Below are positions 34,673-47,510 of a DNA stretch of 64,000 nucleotides, in pieces. The notes beneath the pieces are model-generated. The model was not told the origin of the DNA. It ran no database searches and was given only the letters and a program-made list of their open reading frames with translations. How positions within the stretch are numbered: position 1 is the stretch's first letter; each line of letters starts with the position of its first letter. The DNA comes from Fennellomyces sp. T-0311 (taxonomy: Eukaryota > Mucoromycota > Mucoromycetes > Mucorales > Lichtheimiaceae): NCBI GenBank assembly GCA_025266875.1, contig JALLLT010000029.1:434001-498000 (forward strand), read 5' to 3'. Position numbers and translations under genes: made by a program.

Positions 34673-36932
34673 ATGGCCACCTTTGTCAATGAACATGTCA
34701 ACCAACTCAACCATTCGCTCTCCACGCTCTTTGAATCACAATCGTTTGTTCAGTCCGAGAACGTCTCGGATCCCGAAGTAGCGCTTCAGAAAAACGATCG
34801 CAACTTGTTTTTGACTTTGGCTAGTCAAGCCATTGACCTGTCTCAACCAGCGCTGCCCAACGTCCAAACTGTACAGAAATACCTCGAGTTGTATACCGAA
34901 ACCAACGCTAGTGCCTCGCCACTTGACTGGGCATTTGTTGCCAAATGCTCGGTGGCAGTATACGGTGTCTTACTGGACCGTGTACTCAACTCGACACTTC
35001 CGCTGTCAGAATCCGTCAGTTACTGGAACAGTGTCTATGGCAGTTCGCTCAACGAAGCCTATTACGCGTTGCAGAGTAAGCGTCGCCCATTGCCACTAGT
35101 TCCAAGGAATCAACAGTTTTTGTTTTTTATAGCTGCACCCGTCCGTATGGTTTCCTTGGCAACCAACACGGTCCAGGCTATGCGTACCACACAACTCGGC
35201 CTTGGATCGCTGTTGCAGTCGCCGGAACATGTTATTGCAAGCCTATTTCCGAACCGGACACGTACAAAACAAGCCATTCAACACTCGCTCGAACTATTCT
35301 CGCCGCATCGGCCGCTGTGGGCTCAGTTGATCCACGAAGAAATTGGACAAAAGAAGAAAATGCTCGAATCCTTGCGTACCCAACAGGCGACGCGATTGGG
35401 ATTGTTGATGAAGATGGCTCCCCAGTTTACACGGGATAGGATACCCCATGCAATCGAGCAGTATGTTAAATTGATGGAATTTGTAATGGACCCGTTCGCA
35501 AGCAATGTGAACCAAATGGCGCCGATCGATGTTCAACGTGCCATGGGTATGTTTTTGCGTGGTTGAGGTATGGCAAAAAAGAAAGACCTAAAAAGTACTG
35601 CCTTAGAGACGATCAATGTGTACGAACAAGCAAGTCCGCAAGCAATTGCCGGACGCCTATGCAAGATGATCGATGACTTGACAGCATGTCGCAAGAATTT
35701 GAACAGCGTGCATGCGCTTTATCGACCACCTTCAGCTGTAATACGATACTGGATTCCAGGCCTGCTGCTATACATTGCGGGTAACACAGCCATGACATAT
35801 GTGTTTAATCGGAGAGACGCAATTCTGACGTGGTTGCGCGAATTGGGCAACACTGCTCGTGACTTTGCTGTTAATTGGATCTGGGATCCCGTACTAAAGG
35901 TGTGGGATACCATCCGATTGAAGGATGAACGACTTGGCGTTCTTAGCAAAGAAGGGTTGCGCAGTGATCTTGATGTAAGTGTCTGATTTTACTTTTTTTA
36001 TATCTTCGCGATATCTAATTGTGTCGTTTTAGTCCCTTGAACGCATGGTGCTGCAATTTGCTCAGGATCACTATCATCTGACTCCCAGCGACGCTCAGCA
36101 GTTAGCAGAACAAGTCCGTGATGGCGATCTTTCGGTGGTCTTGAGAGCGTATGAAAACGAAATCAAGGTAGATCTATCCGTAAAGCGCGTACACGACTGT
36201 GCTAACTGGATTCGGCTGTAGCGTCCTTTAAAAAATGCAATCACCGGTAAACCAAAAGAGGAGCAGCGGGACAGCAACATCTAACTGTGTATGGCCAGGT
36301 GACCTGATACAAACGCTGCTGATACAAGTTCAAAAGACAAAGGTGGACGTGGACCTGGCCATGGCTGCTCTCGACAAGCTGCTAAAGTCGAACGAGTTGA
36401 ATTTCGCGTTTCTGGGCAAGATTTCATTATGCAGCGCAGAAAAAAAAGACGTCTTATTAACGCATTAACATGCAACAGCTGTCGCACCATCCATGCTCTT
36501 GACGTGGGCATCCGTTTCATGGCTCAAGGACGTCTATTCGAAACGCACCGGACAACAAGTCGGCAAGATTGCGCAACCAATACGTGAAACGATGAGGTAT
36601 GTTTAATTGCCGCGTATTCAACGGATGGGATATCAATTTAACTATTTAGACGAGTGGAGCGTCTGTTCAACTTGGCATCTGTGGATGTTAAACCTGAAGA
36701 GGAGCAGCTCGATTGCGAAGGCCATGGCATATTGCTTTGCGAAATCCATCTCTTACGAATCTATGCGCTTGCACTGCCTCGCAGAAACTCTATCCGTGAT
36801 CATTTCATGGAAGATTTGCGTGACCTTGAGAATCCAAAGCTGACGGTTGTCCAAAAACTGAACGTGGTTACTCGGATGAGTCGATCGTGGGACTTTCTGC
36901 AACCTCGAGGAACGTTGGGAGGTAGTCGATAA
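34673..36932 (+). CDS. NCA2: NCA2-like mitochondrial protein (nuclear control of ATPase 2)
   Basis: Homologue of yeast Nca2, a mitochondrial membrane protein linked to expression of ATP synthase subunits 6 and 8. Eight exons (34673-35075, 35133-35561, 35607-35974, 36033-36167, 36222-36246, 36299-36415, 36479-36596, 36650-36932) give 625 aa. Recognisable features are [21 protein letters not shown] (membrane span), the C-terminal NCA2 domain with [20 protein letters not shown], and [20 protein letters not shown], and [20 protein letters not shown] near the end. Intron 36416-36478 begins with GC rather than GT; this is the only way I found to keep the frame. Exon 5 is only 25 nt. The family match is good but functional knowledge comes from yeast only. 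Confidence 0.87.
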
Positions 36933-37013
36933 TAAACACATTTAAAAAAAGAAGAGACATATAGTACATGGAGTCATTACTTTATTCAGCTGATCATGCA
37001 AAGCGGAGCATAC

Positions 37014-37035
37014 CTCTCTCTCTCTCTCTCTCTCT
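37014..37035 (+). repeat. CT dinucleotide run upstream of Rab3GAP1 start
   Basis: About eleven CT units lie 15 bp before the ATG at 37050. If the upstream ATG at 36996 is used, the run codes for a Leu-Ser repeat (YLSLSLSLY). More likely it is part of the 5' leader. Confidence 0.6.
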
Positions 37036-37049
37036 ACGTTCGTGCATCA

Positions 37050-40000
37050 ATGGAAGATCAGAAGCGAAGACAAAGCTCAACATGCAGTGAAGAACTGTTT
37101 GAATTCGTCGACTACACTTCCGTGTCGAATTTTGAGCGTCTCAGTACAGCGATCGAAGAGATTCTGCATTCCTGGGGCACTAAAGATGGACAATACGGCA
37201 TCTTTTCCAACGAAAGTCTAAGCACAGCCAACGATGCCATTGACCGTACTAGTAGAAGCAGCAGCAGCACATTGGCAGAATACTACTCGCGCCGTGAATT
37301 CCTCTCCATTGGCGACGAAACCTACAAACTTACTTACCATTGCCATCCACTTGCTTTGGAGCGGCATGCACGATCGGATCGCCCACTTGCGTTTGATGAC
37401 TTTTATCTTTTCAAAACGAGCGATGAATACCACTCCTTGCATCGCTGGACGGGCTTCGATCGTCTATTTATACTGATGCCGGTGGTTGATTCGCTCAAGC
37501 AAAAGCTGTTTTCGAGCGGCAAGCCAGCGGTCGACGTACACCAGGCCAAGACCCTTATATCGGCGTGTGCGATTGCCTTTCAGAATGTCAGCTGCACGGT
37601 GCCTGTGTTTGTACCGGTTGGGCAAGGACGACATAGCATGTATCTGGGATATCTTATGCAGGCGGGAGAAGGCAACGGGATACGCGACGTGGAACTTCGA
37701 TTTAACACGGCAATCACGTACCCCATATCTTCGCAATATACCCGTCTGGAAGGGGTCCGCAATTTGTTTCTTAGCAAGCAAGAGATGTTTTATGAGGACT
37801 GTGGTAGGCCTCACTTTGTAGTAACTCGACACATCTAACCCGCTGTATCAGGTGCGTTGCCACTAACCGAGCAGGGCAAGGAGAATGACTTTATGGTCGC
37901 GGGCACGTTTGCTTACACGCTCAAGAACTGGTACGATGAGAACTGGAAAATTCTGGATGGTTGGATCAAGGACGATGACCTTCCGTCGTTGCCGTTTGGG
38001 TCGTACAATGATCCATTGCGCACACTCACCCTTAATGCTGTCTTTCCATTCAAGAGCTCGAGTGAATACCAAGATAACCCCATGGATACCAACATGACCC
38101 TTGATACGGCAGAGCAATGGCTGCTGACACGCGAATTTGCTCCTCAGTCGCAGCAACGCGCGTTTCTTTCCACGTTACTGGATCACGTCATCACGTCTTG
38201 GGTCCGTGACCCCGCCAACCGCGACTACCTCCCACCGTATGACGCTAGTAACGACGATGGTCAGCGGATGGAACGCGATAACAACGGGCTGGTGCGCAAC
38301 TTGTTCCATGCCATGGGGCCAAATCGACGAGGGGGTATAGCAGCTAACAACCAGACGGGTGCGGTTGCTCAAGCAGAACAAATCGACGGGATCGTTCAAG
38401 CGCTATTCAATGGACAGCAAAAGTTCCCGAAGCTGCGAGAGGATTTCATTTCCGATACGAATGTGTACACCACCAGTGCGCTTGGATACAGGATTAAGCG
38501 TGGAACACCGGTGCCTTACAAGTCGTTCTTTTGGAACTTGATGGTGTATTCGTTGCATTACTTGTCAGATCCAGCCAAATTGCAAAGCAACCAGACCTGT
38601 ATTGGGTTTATGCGCGTGCTGTGGATAGAGGTAATACGTCAGGTTCGATGGCACTGGGAGCATCTGGAGCGAATTCCCAATGTGGACATATCTCTTTACG
38701 ATCAAGATGATGACAAGACGGAAAAACTCGAGAACGACTACCCCGACGTGCACGGTATCGATCTACGGTTTAGCATAGTGAGTGGATAATCGATTTCGAT
38801 ATCCTGGAGAGCTAAAAGATGTTTTGTCCAGCTCCATCAGAAGCTGGCAATGGTCAACTGCTGCATCCAACGGCGTCTGGACAGCGGGACAGTGGCACGG
38901 AATGGGAACGACAACCAGCAGCGACCGTTCATATCCAGCCTGTTCGATGACATTGTGGCGGTGCAAAGACCGGAGCAAGCGCACCGAGATAGCACATTTG
39001 ATAAGTTCAATTCGCTTCTAGAGAGGCTGGTGGATGGGGATGAGCATAGAGATGATAGTCCGATATCGATAAAGTCTGAAAAAGACGAGGTAAAGAACAA
39101 TATACTCAGCCTTACCTTCTCTGACAGAGCGAGTTTAGAATGCTGAAGACGATGATCAATCCGATATCAGCGACAGTGATATGTTTTTTGATCCGCTGGA
39201 AGACTTTGATGGCTTTACCGAAGCCAAACGCTCAAAGCCGGAATCTCGTAAATCAAGCGCAACAAAGTCAGTCTCCAGATCATCATCGCTATCCGATGTT
39301 TCTGAGCTTGCGCATCCACACTCCATGACTGAATCGTTTGTGGGATTAAACTATCCGTCCAGCGCAGAATCCTATAATACCCGTCGATCCAATATCGCCG
39401 ACCCGGATCAATACGAAATCAAGGATCCAAATGCTTATGAAGGACGCCAATGTCAGCATCCGTCGCTAAGACTTTTGAAAACAAACGAACCTATGTTTGT
39501 ACCAGTCATGCAGGATGCAGGATTTATGACCGAAGATATGATACGACAGCAGGCCGATGTTTTTGAAAGGCTCGGGACATCCGAAAGTGCAACACATATC
39601 CGAGCAAAACTGCAATCCGCTCATCTTTATTCAGGTAGCCTCCTTGCGCAGAAGATGTTCTTTTTTCATGTAGAAATTCATACGCTCTATAGATATGCAG
39701 GCATTCAAAGCTGCCAACCCACATGCTACTTTGGAAGATTTCGTCCGGTGGCATTCACCTCGAGATTGGATAGAGACAAAGGATGACCAGGGACAACATG
39801 GTCGCTTAAGTGCCCGGATGGCCGATTCAAATAACATATGGCAGGAGCTATGGAAGGTACAGCAGCGACCTTCGGATCTTAATACAAACATGTTAATGCG
39901 CGATTCCTAGTGTTCCACACGAACTCCAGTTTCTCGCCAAAAACCACTGTTTGATGTAACGGCCGAAGGGGAAAAGGTAAGTTTTGTATCGGTCAGCAAC

Positions 40001-40758
40001 ATAGATTTCTGCTGATAATATATGTTGAAAGGCGCTACACTACCTCGAAACGGTATCTATTCATGAAGTGTTCGCGATGTATGATCTCCTAGTAAAACTG
40101 GCTTGATGTACTCATTATTCATATAGGCTCCTTCCCACTGTCGCATTGATAGCATATGATACGTTGGTATCTCATCCAGCAGTTAGTTGCACAGTGGCGG
40201 CTGCTCAGGGTATGTCTGCACTGGGAGAAGATATCATTAGCTTCGCATGGGACTACCTAAAGTAAGCTTCTGCGGTTGCATGTGTGTGGCTAGGGCTAAC
40301 AAGTATAGCAGAAACGGAAAGTGTACGATTAGTCCATTGATATCCAGTATCAGAGAACAGGAGTCTACAATATGTAACGCCATATCACTATTACGAAAGG
40401 TAACGTATGAATCTAAAAAGGACACAACATATCCTAATGCGAAGATATGTTAGTTTCCGGGACAGTTTAATCTGGTGAACCGGCTTTTGACTACCGCAGA
40501 TATTCAGATTCGCAAAGGGGAAGAACAAGACGCAGTTCTGAACGTGTTCAGGAAAGAAAGTGGGTTCTCTTTAGGATATGACTTTGATGGATGCTGAATG
40601 CTATAGTAGGACCATCATGCCGGGAGTATATGCTACATAGCAATTGCCCAAACGCCGCTGCAGATGGACGGATACTACCATTGCGGGTGTACGCCATGGT
40701 CAAGGACAACGAGCTCCGGGTAGTGGACATGGAATCCAGGGATGCGTTATACCAGTAA
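37050..40758 (+). CDS. RAB3GAP1: Rab3 GTPase-activating protein catalytic subunit
   Basis: Catalytic half of the Rab3GAP complex, which acts on Rab GTPases in membrane traffic, autophagy and, as an exchange factor, Rab18. Eleven exons (37050-37803, 37852-38777, 38841-39089, 39139-39634, 39693-39856, 39911-39976, 40032-40078, 40127-40261, 40309-40399, 40454-40559, 40607-40758) join in frame to 1,061 aa, slightly longer than animal versions. The start FEFVDYTSVSNFERL, the middle VPYKSFFWNLMVYSLHYLS, KLAMVNCCIQRR and, above all, QAFKAANPHATLEDFVRWHSPRDWIE match the family. The Arg of VRW is the residue needed for GAP activity in the human protein. The tail keeps KALHYLE and CREYMLH. The start could also be 36996. 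The partner (RAB3GAP2) is not in the window. Confidence 0.93.
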
Positions 40759-41060
40759 TTACATAGTAATAAGGGCAATGCACACCATCTAGAATCATTT
40801 ATGTCAATATAGTAATTGCCTTGTACTACGTCATGCATATCCAGCCGAGTGCGGAACGGTTGCTGCTAGCGTTGGACGGACAGAGCGTAAACATGTCCGC
40901 GTCTCTTTGCTTTTGCAGCTCCAAACGTTCCTGAGCACCCACGAGTGAGAACATCAGAGTTTTGGAGCGACAACGCTTCAGAGCAATTTTTAGAGTGAGT
41001 GCTAATCAAAAGCCCAATAATTTGGCTATGAAGCATTTTTTCACCACCAGCTTTAAATAA

Positions 41061-42173
<1,113 letters not shown>

Positions 42174-42722
42174 ACAATTTAGATGAACTTCCGCAATATA
42201 TTCGATCGTTTCTTTCCTGTTTTTTAAACTACTAGTATGTCTTGTCTTACTGTCCAATGGCTTATGCCCTTTTGTCTAAACACTCAATTATGATATCGCA
42301 ACAGTTTGCTGTCAGCATTCCAATTACTGTTGCTTCCTTTCTGCCATAACAAAAAATACAATACTCCTCAGACAAACACACCAACTACCCACATAAGTTC
42401 AGCCAGTGATAAAAAGACCATTCGACTTCGCGTTTCCAAATTTCCTTGGATGGAGCTTCATTTTCTGAAAGCTTTTTTGCCGTTGCTAGCCACATACACT
42501 CACACAGAAAAAGTGTTACCATTTCCAAGTTTGGAAGGAAAAATATAAACATAACATTTCCCACTTATGCATTTTTGCACTTTTTCTTCTTTTAACTCAC
42601 AATGACTCTTCAAGATACTTTTTTTTGGTAAGGAGGTGTTACCCTCAAAATTTATTGATACTGACACACGTTCGGAGAGAAGTGGCATGTCAGCGGCGTT
42701 ATGATTTATAAACGAAAGGGTT
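42174..42722. other. Non-coding stretch between DPM1 and the transposon-rich region
   Basis: Contains the DPM1 3' region and AT-rich DNA. The frame 42306-42548 has no motif and no support. No LINE tail such as a poly(A) tract or simple repeat is clear next to 42723. Confidence 0.4.
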
Positions 42723-44187
42723 TTAACGTGATAAATCAGAGAAATACATATTGATGAATGAGTCGGGTTGCATTAGATGCGAACTGCTCAGAAATAAAAG
42801 GAGTGGAAGAAAAAATGAATGCCCAGTGGGCTCGCCATATCGCAAGGGCGATGTACGAGATGATGTGTAAAAGCTTTGGTGCTGGAATTGGAGAATAAGG
42901 TCTATCGCCGGTGCATAGGAAATGTATAAGAGCGGATGGGAGAGGATCACATTGGAAAAGAGTATTCCAAACTATTCTCCATACTTCCAGTTTGGATGGG
43001 CACCACGCAAGGAAGTGGGTGATAAACTCATAGTGTTGTTGGCATATACAACATTGAGGTGATGGGGTTCGAATGCGGTTGATGCGGTGTAGAAGGCCAG
43101 CGGTTGGAATGGATTGATGATAAATACGGAAGAAAATGTTGCGGGCTTGATGGAGCATTGAAACCCGCCAAAAGAGTTTCCATCGGATGATGTGTGTGGA
43201 CGGAGCAAGTGGGTGTTGAATGGCAATACATTGTAACCGGTATTGTTTTGTTGAGAATTGTGAGAATGCTGGGTGTGTAATGAAAAGCGTGTCTAGTGGT
43301 TGAAAGTCGATTTCCCCTAGATGACCAGAGTGTCCACCAAGTGGGTGGTTGGCCGGTAGACAGAATCAGGCGAAGAAAGGGTTCAAGGCAATCCGGCAAG
43401 CTTCCAGGTCAGAGGGGAACCTTTTTGCCAGAGTTGGATGTGGAAGTGAATCGTGTACCATGCGGAGGCGAAGATGGCCAATACCCGGGTCAAAGATGAA
43501 GAAACAATGTGCTTGTAGTTTGTCAAAACCAGGTCGGCGACGTGAACGAGCTCCTGGAACGTTCGAGAATATTGCATTAGCGGAAGATGTAGAATGGACG
43601 CCATGGACAAAGGTACTATGTCGGGCGAGATTTTGGTGTCATCGATGGCATGGTAAATCGATTTGACTGGTGAATCAGAATGGAGAAGACCAAGCTTGCG
43701 TGCGCTGGGGAACAAGAAAAGAACCCGGAAATCTGAAGGAAATTTGGATGTGGCCAGTATATGTATGATCAAGCATTGTATATGCACGGGATACGTACCA
43801 TTTGCCCCCAGCATCTGGTGTAACCACCGTAGCTGGAGTGCATTTTGTTGAATCACTGGATCTAAAATTCCCACTCCTCCATAATTCCGGGTTTGGCAGA
43901 GTTTGGACGAAGATACACGGGGAAACATGCGGTGCATAAGGAAACAATGACAGACGCCTCAGAGTCTGTGATGAAAACTTGAGGTCGGTGTGCCCACGAC
44001 CTGGAGAATGTGCCACGCCTTGGAAAGGATCAGTGAATTGAGTACTGTCACACGACCTCGAATTGATAATCCGTGTTGCACATGTAGTTCGCAATGGTGG
44101 CGAATTGTATTGAGAAGGTTTTCCAAAAAGAAAGTCAACTGTGCTCGAGAAGTTGCCAAGGGGTATCCAAGATATATCAAAGGTGTT

Positions 44188-44461
44188 TGTGGTGAGAGAG
44201 AATAGATCAGCAAAACGGTAAGTTCTGTGAGAATCGAATATGCTTTATTATGTTAATCGGTTCTCTCTATTTATATTGCTCGAGATAAAACTCATAATCA
44301 AATAGCCGTGGTCGGGAGGATGCCATATCGTATAGCCAACATGGCAATGTTTCTAGACTTCTTGGAAGATCTAGTCAAGTCGGAAGGCTGTTAATGTATT
44401 ATTCAGGTACTGTGATACGTTTACCCGGTAGTGCCGACTAGCTAGTACCTTGGATACCACA
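44188..44461 (-). repeat. Solo LTR B (family 1) inside LINE copy 2
   Basis: A 274-bp unit with TGTGGTGAGAG at the left and TTGGATACCACA at the right. TATAAATA then AATAAA read on the minus strand, so the LTR is in minus sense. GTGTT flanks it on both sides (44183-44187 and 44462-44466), a perfect 5-bp target duplication. Very similar to LTRs A and C. Confidence 0.92.
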
Positions 44462-45164
44462 GTGTTGCACAAGAGCAGTTATGACACAGAGGGAAACCCG
44501 CCTGTTGTAAAGCAGAATTCCAGTCATCGTGTGGTTCTCCAGACAACGATATCGCTTGTGTCTTGAGTTTGTTGAGCTTGGCATTAAATGCTTGTTGATA
44601 TATTCGGAGATGAAACTGCAATCATTCCAAATCGAGCTGGTTTGACAGTAACACAAAAACATCATCAGCATATGCCAGAGTTTTGATGATTGGGATACTT
44701 GTGATTGTCAGGGGGCTTGGACGCTGGGAGGTAAATCGATATCCTGAGAAGCTGGAATCGTTTTGAATGGATCGCAGGAGGGGCTCCATGGCAAGATTGA
44801 AGAGAACTGGCGAGATCGGGTCCCCTTGTTGTAGACCACGTTTTTGTATGAAAGGTTGGGTGAGGTGCCCGTTGACGTTAATACGAATTGACGTAGAGGA
44901 GAAGAGTGAGGTAATGCATGCAATGATGTGCTCCGGAAAACCGAAACGTCGCAGCGTGAGAGTGAGGTATTCGGGGTGTATTAGATCGTAGCCCTTGTAC
45001 TGATCCAGAGGAAGCCCGATAGTGGTGGATTCCGTTTGAGCAGCGTGTTCTAATATCAAACGAGCCACAAGACCGTTTTCCGCAATAAAGCGGCCAGGTA
45101 GGAATCCAGTTTGCTGCGGATTAATTAAACTGCTGGACACATGAACGATTTGTTTGTTGAGGAG

Positions 45165-45438
45165 TGTGTTATCTGGTTTAGATAGTGATAGAAGAACAAA
45201 TAGAAGAGACAATAGGAATCCTTTGAGACACGGATTTATTCTGAATAACAGATCCAGTTCAACTATCAATTCAATATTCCTTTTATACTGGGCAATACGT
45301 TGTACGGATTGCACCATCCATGATTCTAAGTGACAATGTAGTACGGATTGCACCATCCTTGATTCTGAACGCGCATTAAGCTGAGTGCGACTCGGTATTT
45401 TAATCTTCCATTTTCGGACTTAACTCTTGGACACCACA
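45165..45438 (-). repeat. Solo LTR D (family 2) inside LINE copy 2
   Basis: A 274-bp unit. In minus sense it begins TGTGGTGTCCAAGAG and ends CCAGATAACACA, with TATAAAAGG and a downstream AATAAA. AGGAG flanks it at 45160-45164 and 45439-45443. Removing it restores the LINE frame through FTRLLNKQ. It contains an imperfect internal repeat (GGATGGTGCAATCCGTAC, twice). Related to the LTR at 49174-49518, sharing GTGTCTCAAAGGATTC. Confidence 0.92.
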
Positions 45439-45559
45439 AGGAGACGCGTGAATATCTTTGCATCACAATTGATCAATGATATCGGTCGCCAGTTGTTGAG
45501 AGATGTTAAATCGCCTTTCTTGGGGAGAAGACTCTTCAAGATGCTATGAACAGCACACT

Positions 45560-46750
45560 AAAGAAACGTCAAGAGCTTCAGAGGCCGAAAAAACCAAATG
45601 ATTGGCATGAAACAGGCCAGAATAAAAGTTTGTGAAATTGTATGCAGAACATTGCAAAAGCGTGAAACCAATAGTGTGATCAAGAAGTGGAAGAAAACTG
45701 GAACCGTCAGGAATATGCCCAGGAGCGGAAGTGTGGTGAGAGAGAAATTGATCAGCAAAACAGTAAGTTCTGTGAGAATCGAATATGTCTTTATTATGTT
45801 AACGGTTCTCTCTATTTATATTGCTCGAGATAAAACTCATAATCAAATAGCCGTGGTCGGGAGGATGCCATATCGTATAGCCGACACGGCAATGTTTCTA
45901 GACTTCTTGGAAGATCTAGTCAAACCGGAAGGCTGTCAATGTATTATTCAGGTACCGTCATACGTTTACCCGGTAGTGCCGACTAGCTAGTACCTTGGAT
46001 ACCATAGGAAGACCCGAAAATTGGCCCATAGAGATCGAATTGCTCTCGTACTTAGCGCAAAACGAAATCCAATGCAACCATACTCATTTCATCAGGCAAT
46101 GCTTGAACGTGCCGGTGTCTATGTCTGTAAGGACACAGTAATAAAGTATCTGCACAAGGACGGTTTTGGATCATATGCACCTGCCCAAAAGCCAGTACTG
46201 ACCCGTCATCATGTTGCCCGACGCCGTGCTTGAGCTAAAGTACACAAAAATTGGACAATGGAAGTGTGGAGCAACGTGATCTGGTGTGGCGAGTCCAGAT
46301 TCACAGTTAGCGGCAACGACGGAGGAGCTCGTGTCATCAGCCAACAAGATGAACGCTACAATGCAAGCCATATTGTTTCCACCTACAAGCTTGGCAAGGA
46401 TAAGTGATGGTGTGGGCCTGTTTTTGGTCTGGAGGCTTTGGACCTTTTGGTGTTTATGGATGGAAATGTAAATCGAAAAGTCTATGTCACCTGCCTTGCC
46501 CACCATTTCATCCCATACCTCGAACAACTCACCAGGGATATTGGCAAGGAGTTTATCTTCCATGAGGACGGTGATAGCTGCCACACAGGTCGCTATACAA
46601 GGTATTATAAAGAAGAATATGGTACTAGAGGCTTTGGGTTCTGGACAGCCCAAAGCCCTAATCTGAACCCAATTAGGCACGTTCAGAATTTTTTTTGTAT
46701 TACTTGTTTTATTATTTGGGGGCTTATGCCTCAAAATTATTTCCATTGTC
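45560..46750 (+). pseudogene. Tc1/mariner-type transposase pseudogene, split by a solo LTR
   Basis: Remains of a Tc1/mariner-superfamily transposase on the plus strand. The N-terminal helix-turn-helix part reads KKWKKTGTVRNMPRSGS up to 45731. LTR C then interrupts it. From 46012 the frame continues with HRDRIALVLSAKRNPMQPYS and, further on, the catalytic core. That core has VTCLAHHFIPYLEQL, HEDGDSCHTGRYT (second acidic residue kept) and WTAQSPNLNPIRHVQN. The last motif should carry an acidic residue at NPI-E/D, but it is Arg here. Several frameshifts separate the pieces. It is inactive by insertion, frameshift and loss of a catalytic residue. The terminal inverted repeats were not located. 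Confidence 0.82.
45732..46006 (-). repeat. Solo LTR C (family 1) inside the Tc1-type pseudogene
   Basis: A 275-bp unit nearly identical to LTR B, in minus sense, flanked by GGAAG on both sides (45727-45731 and 46007-46011). Its right terminus reads ACCATA instead of ACCACA, so the canonical terminal TG of the minus sense has mutated to TA after insertion. Confidence 0.92.
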
Positions 46751-47510
46751 AGCTGGTACTATGGATGGGGTGGGCGACTGTTTTTTTCCGTCATTTCCTT
46801 TTTGGATCACCCAAGGAAAAGCAGTCAAGTTGAGGAAAAGCGGTCTCTTTTTATGTGCTATAGCTCAAGTGGTAGTACACATCATACAGAACTTTCATAC
46901 CACAAATTCGACCATGTAACTATGCGCCAGGAAGAGAATAAAATCCGTTCTAAATGTATCAAACCACAACACACTTCTCCAAAGAGTCGCCATAATGTGT
47001 TTCTGAATGATTCAGCACAAAACATCTTACTTCCCTTTTCTCTTTATTTGCTCTGATCCCTTCTCCCTCTCTCTCTCCTAAAATCGATTGAATAAAACTG
47101 CTACATACCATTTTTTAGGCAAAATAATTGACATTTAAGCTCTATACAAATTAACGCAAAGTGACTAAAGAAATGAAGTAAGCAAGACATTCGCAGTTAC
47201 ACGGAAGACTAGGATATTTGCTGACCGACGGAAAAGTATCCACGTTAGGCAGCAACGGAAAACCTTGCGACGGAAAATAATATTAAAGGCAATGACGGAA
47301 AATTTTATAGTAGTGCTTATACAGAGCTTGTTTTTTGGGTGGCTAAGGACCGAAAAATTGGGCGGCTAAGGACAGAAAAATCAAAAAAAGGAAGGTGAAA
47401 GATGGAAAAAAACAGTCGCCCTGGATGGGGTTTAGCTATCAAATCTAGCAGATGATTATTTGCTACCAGGAGGTTCCATGGTGATCCTTCCAAGACGCTG
47501 CGCCAATGCA
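46751..47510. other. Non-coding stretch with repeated GACGGAAAA-like motifs
   Basis: No gene. Between 47222 and 47310 the motif (G)ACGGAAAA occurs about four times, and at 47341-47383 the unit GGCTAAGGACMGAAAAA occurs twice. A pyrimidine tract lies at 47050-47082. These look like the terminal or subterminal part of a transposon that I cannot name. Confidence 0.4.

Larger units (their letters stand above)
42723..45560 (-). mobile_element. Degenerate LINE (copy 2), cut by two solo LTRs
   Basis: Minus-strand LINE fragment lacking the endonuclease. It begins near 45560 with a SLLPKKGDLTSLNNWRPISL-type start of the reverse transcriptase, then is split by LTR D. It resumes with PQQTGFLPGRFIAENGLVAR, GDPISPVLFNLAMEPLL and an intact LAYADDVFVLL (about 44660), and is split again by LTR B. 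The C-terminal part (44213-42723) carries GYPLATSRAQ, GRVTVLNSLILSKAW, NYGGVGILD and a zinc-binding ICQQHYEFITHFLAWCP region, broken by frameshifts at several points. The catalytic YADD is kept, unlike copy 1, but the 5' truncation and insertions make it inactive. The Tc1-type pseudogene abuts its 5' end. Confidence 0.87.

Noticed and set aside
43060..43080. GGTTCGAA box as part of a tRNA gene
   Set aside because: No box A at the right distance and no cloverleaf; it lies in LINE copy 2 coding DNA.
44188..46006. LTRs B and C as the two ends of one retrotransposon
   Set aside because: Each has its own perfect target duplication, and LINE and Tc1 sequence, not gag or pol, lies between them.
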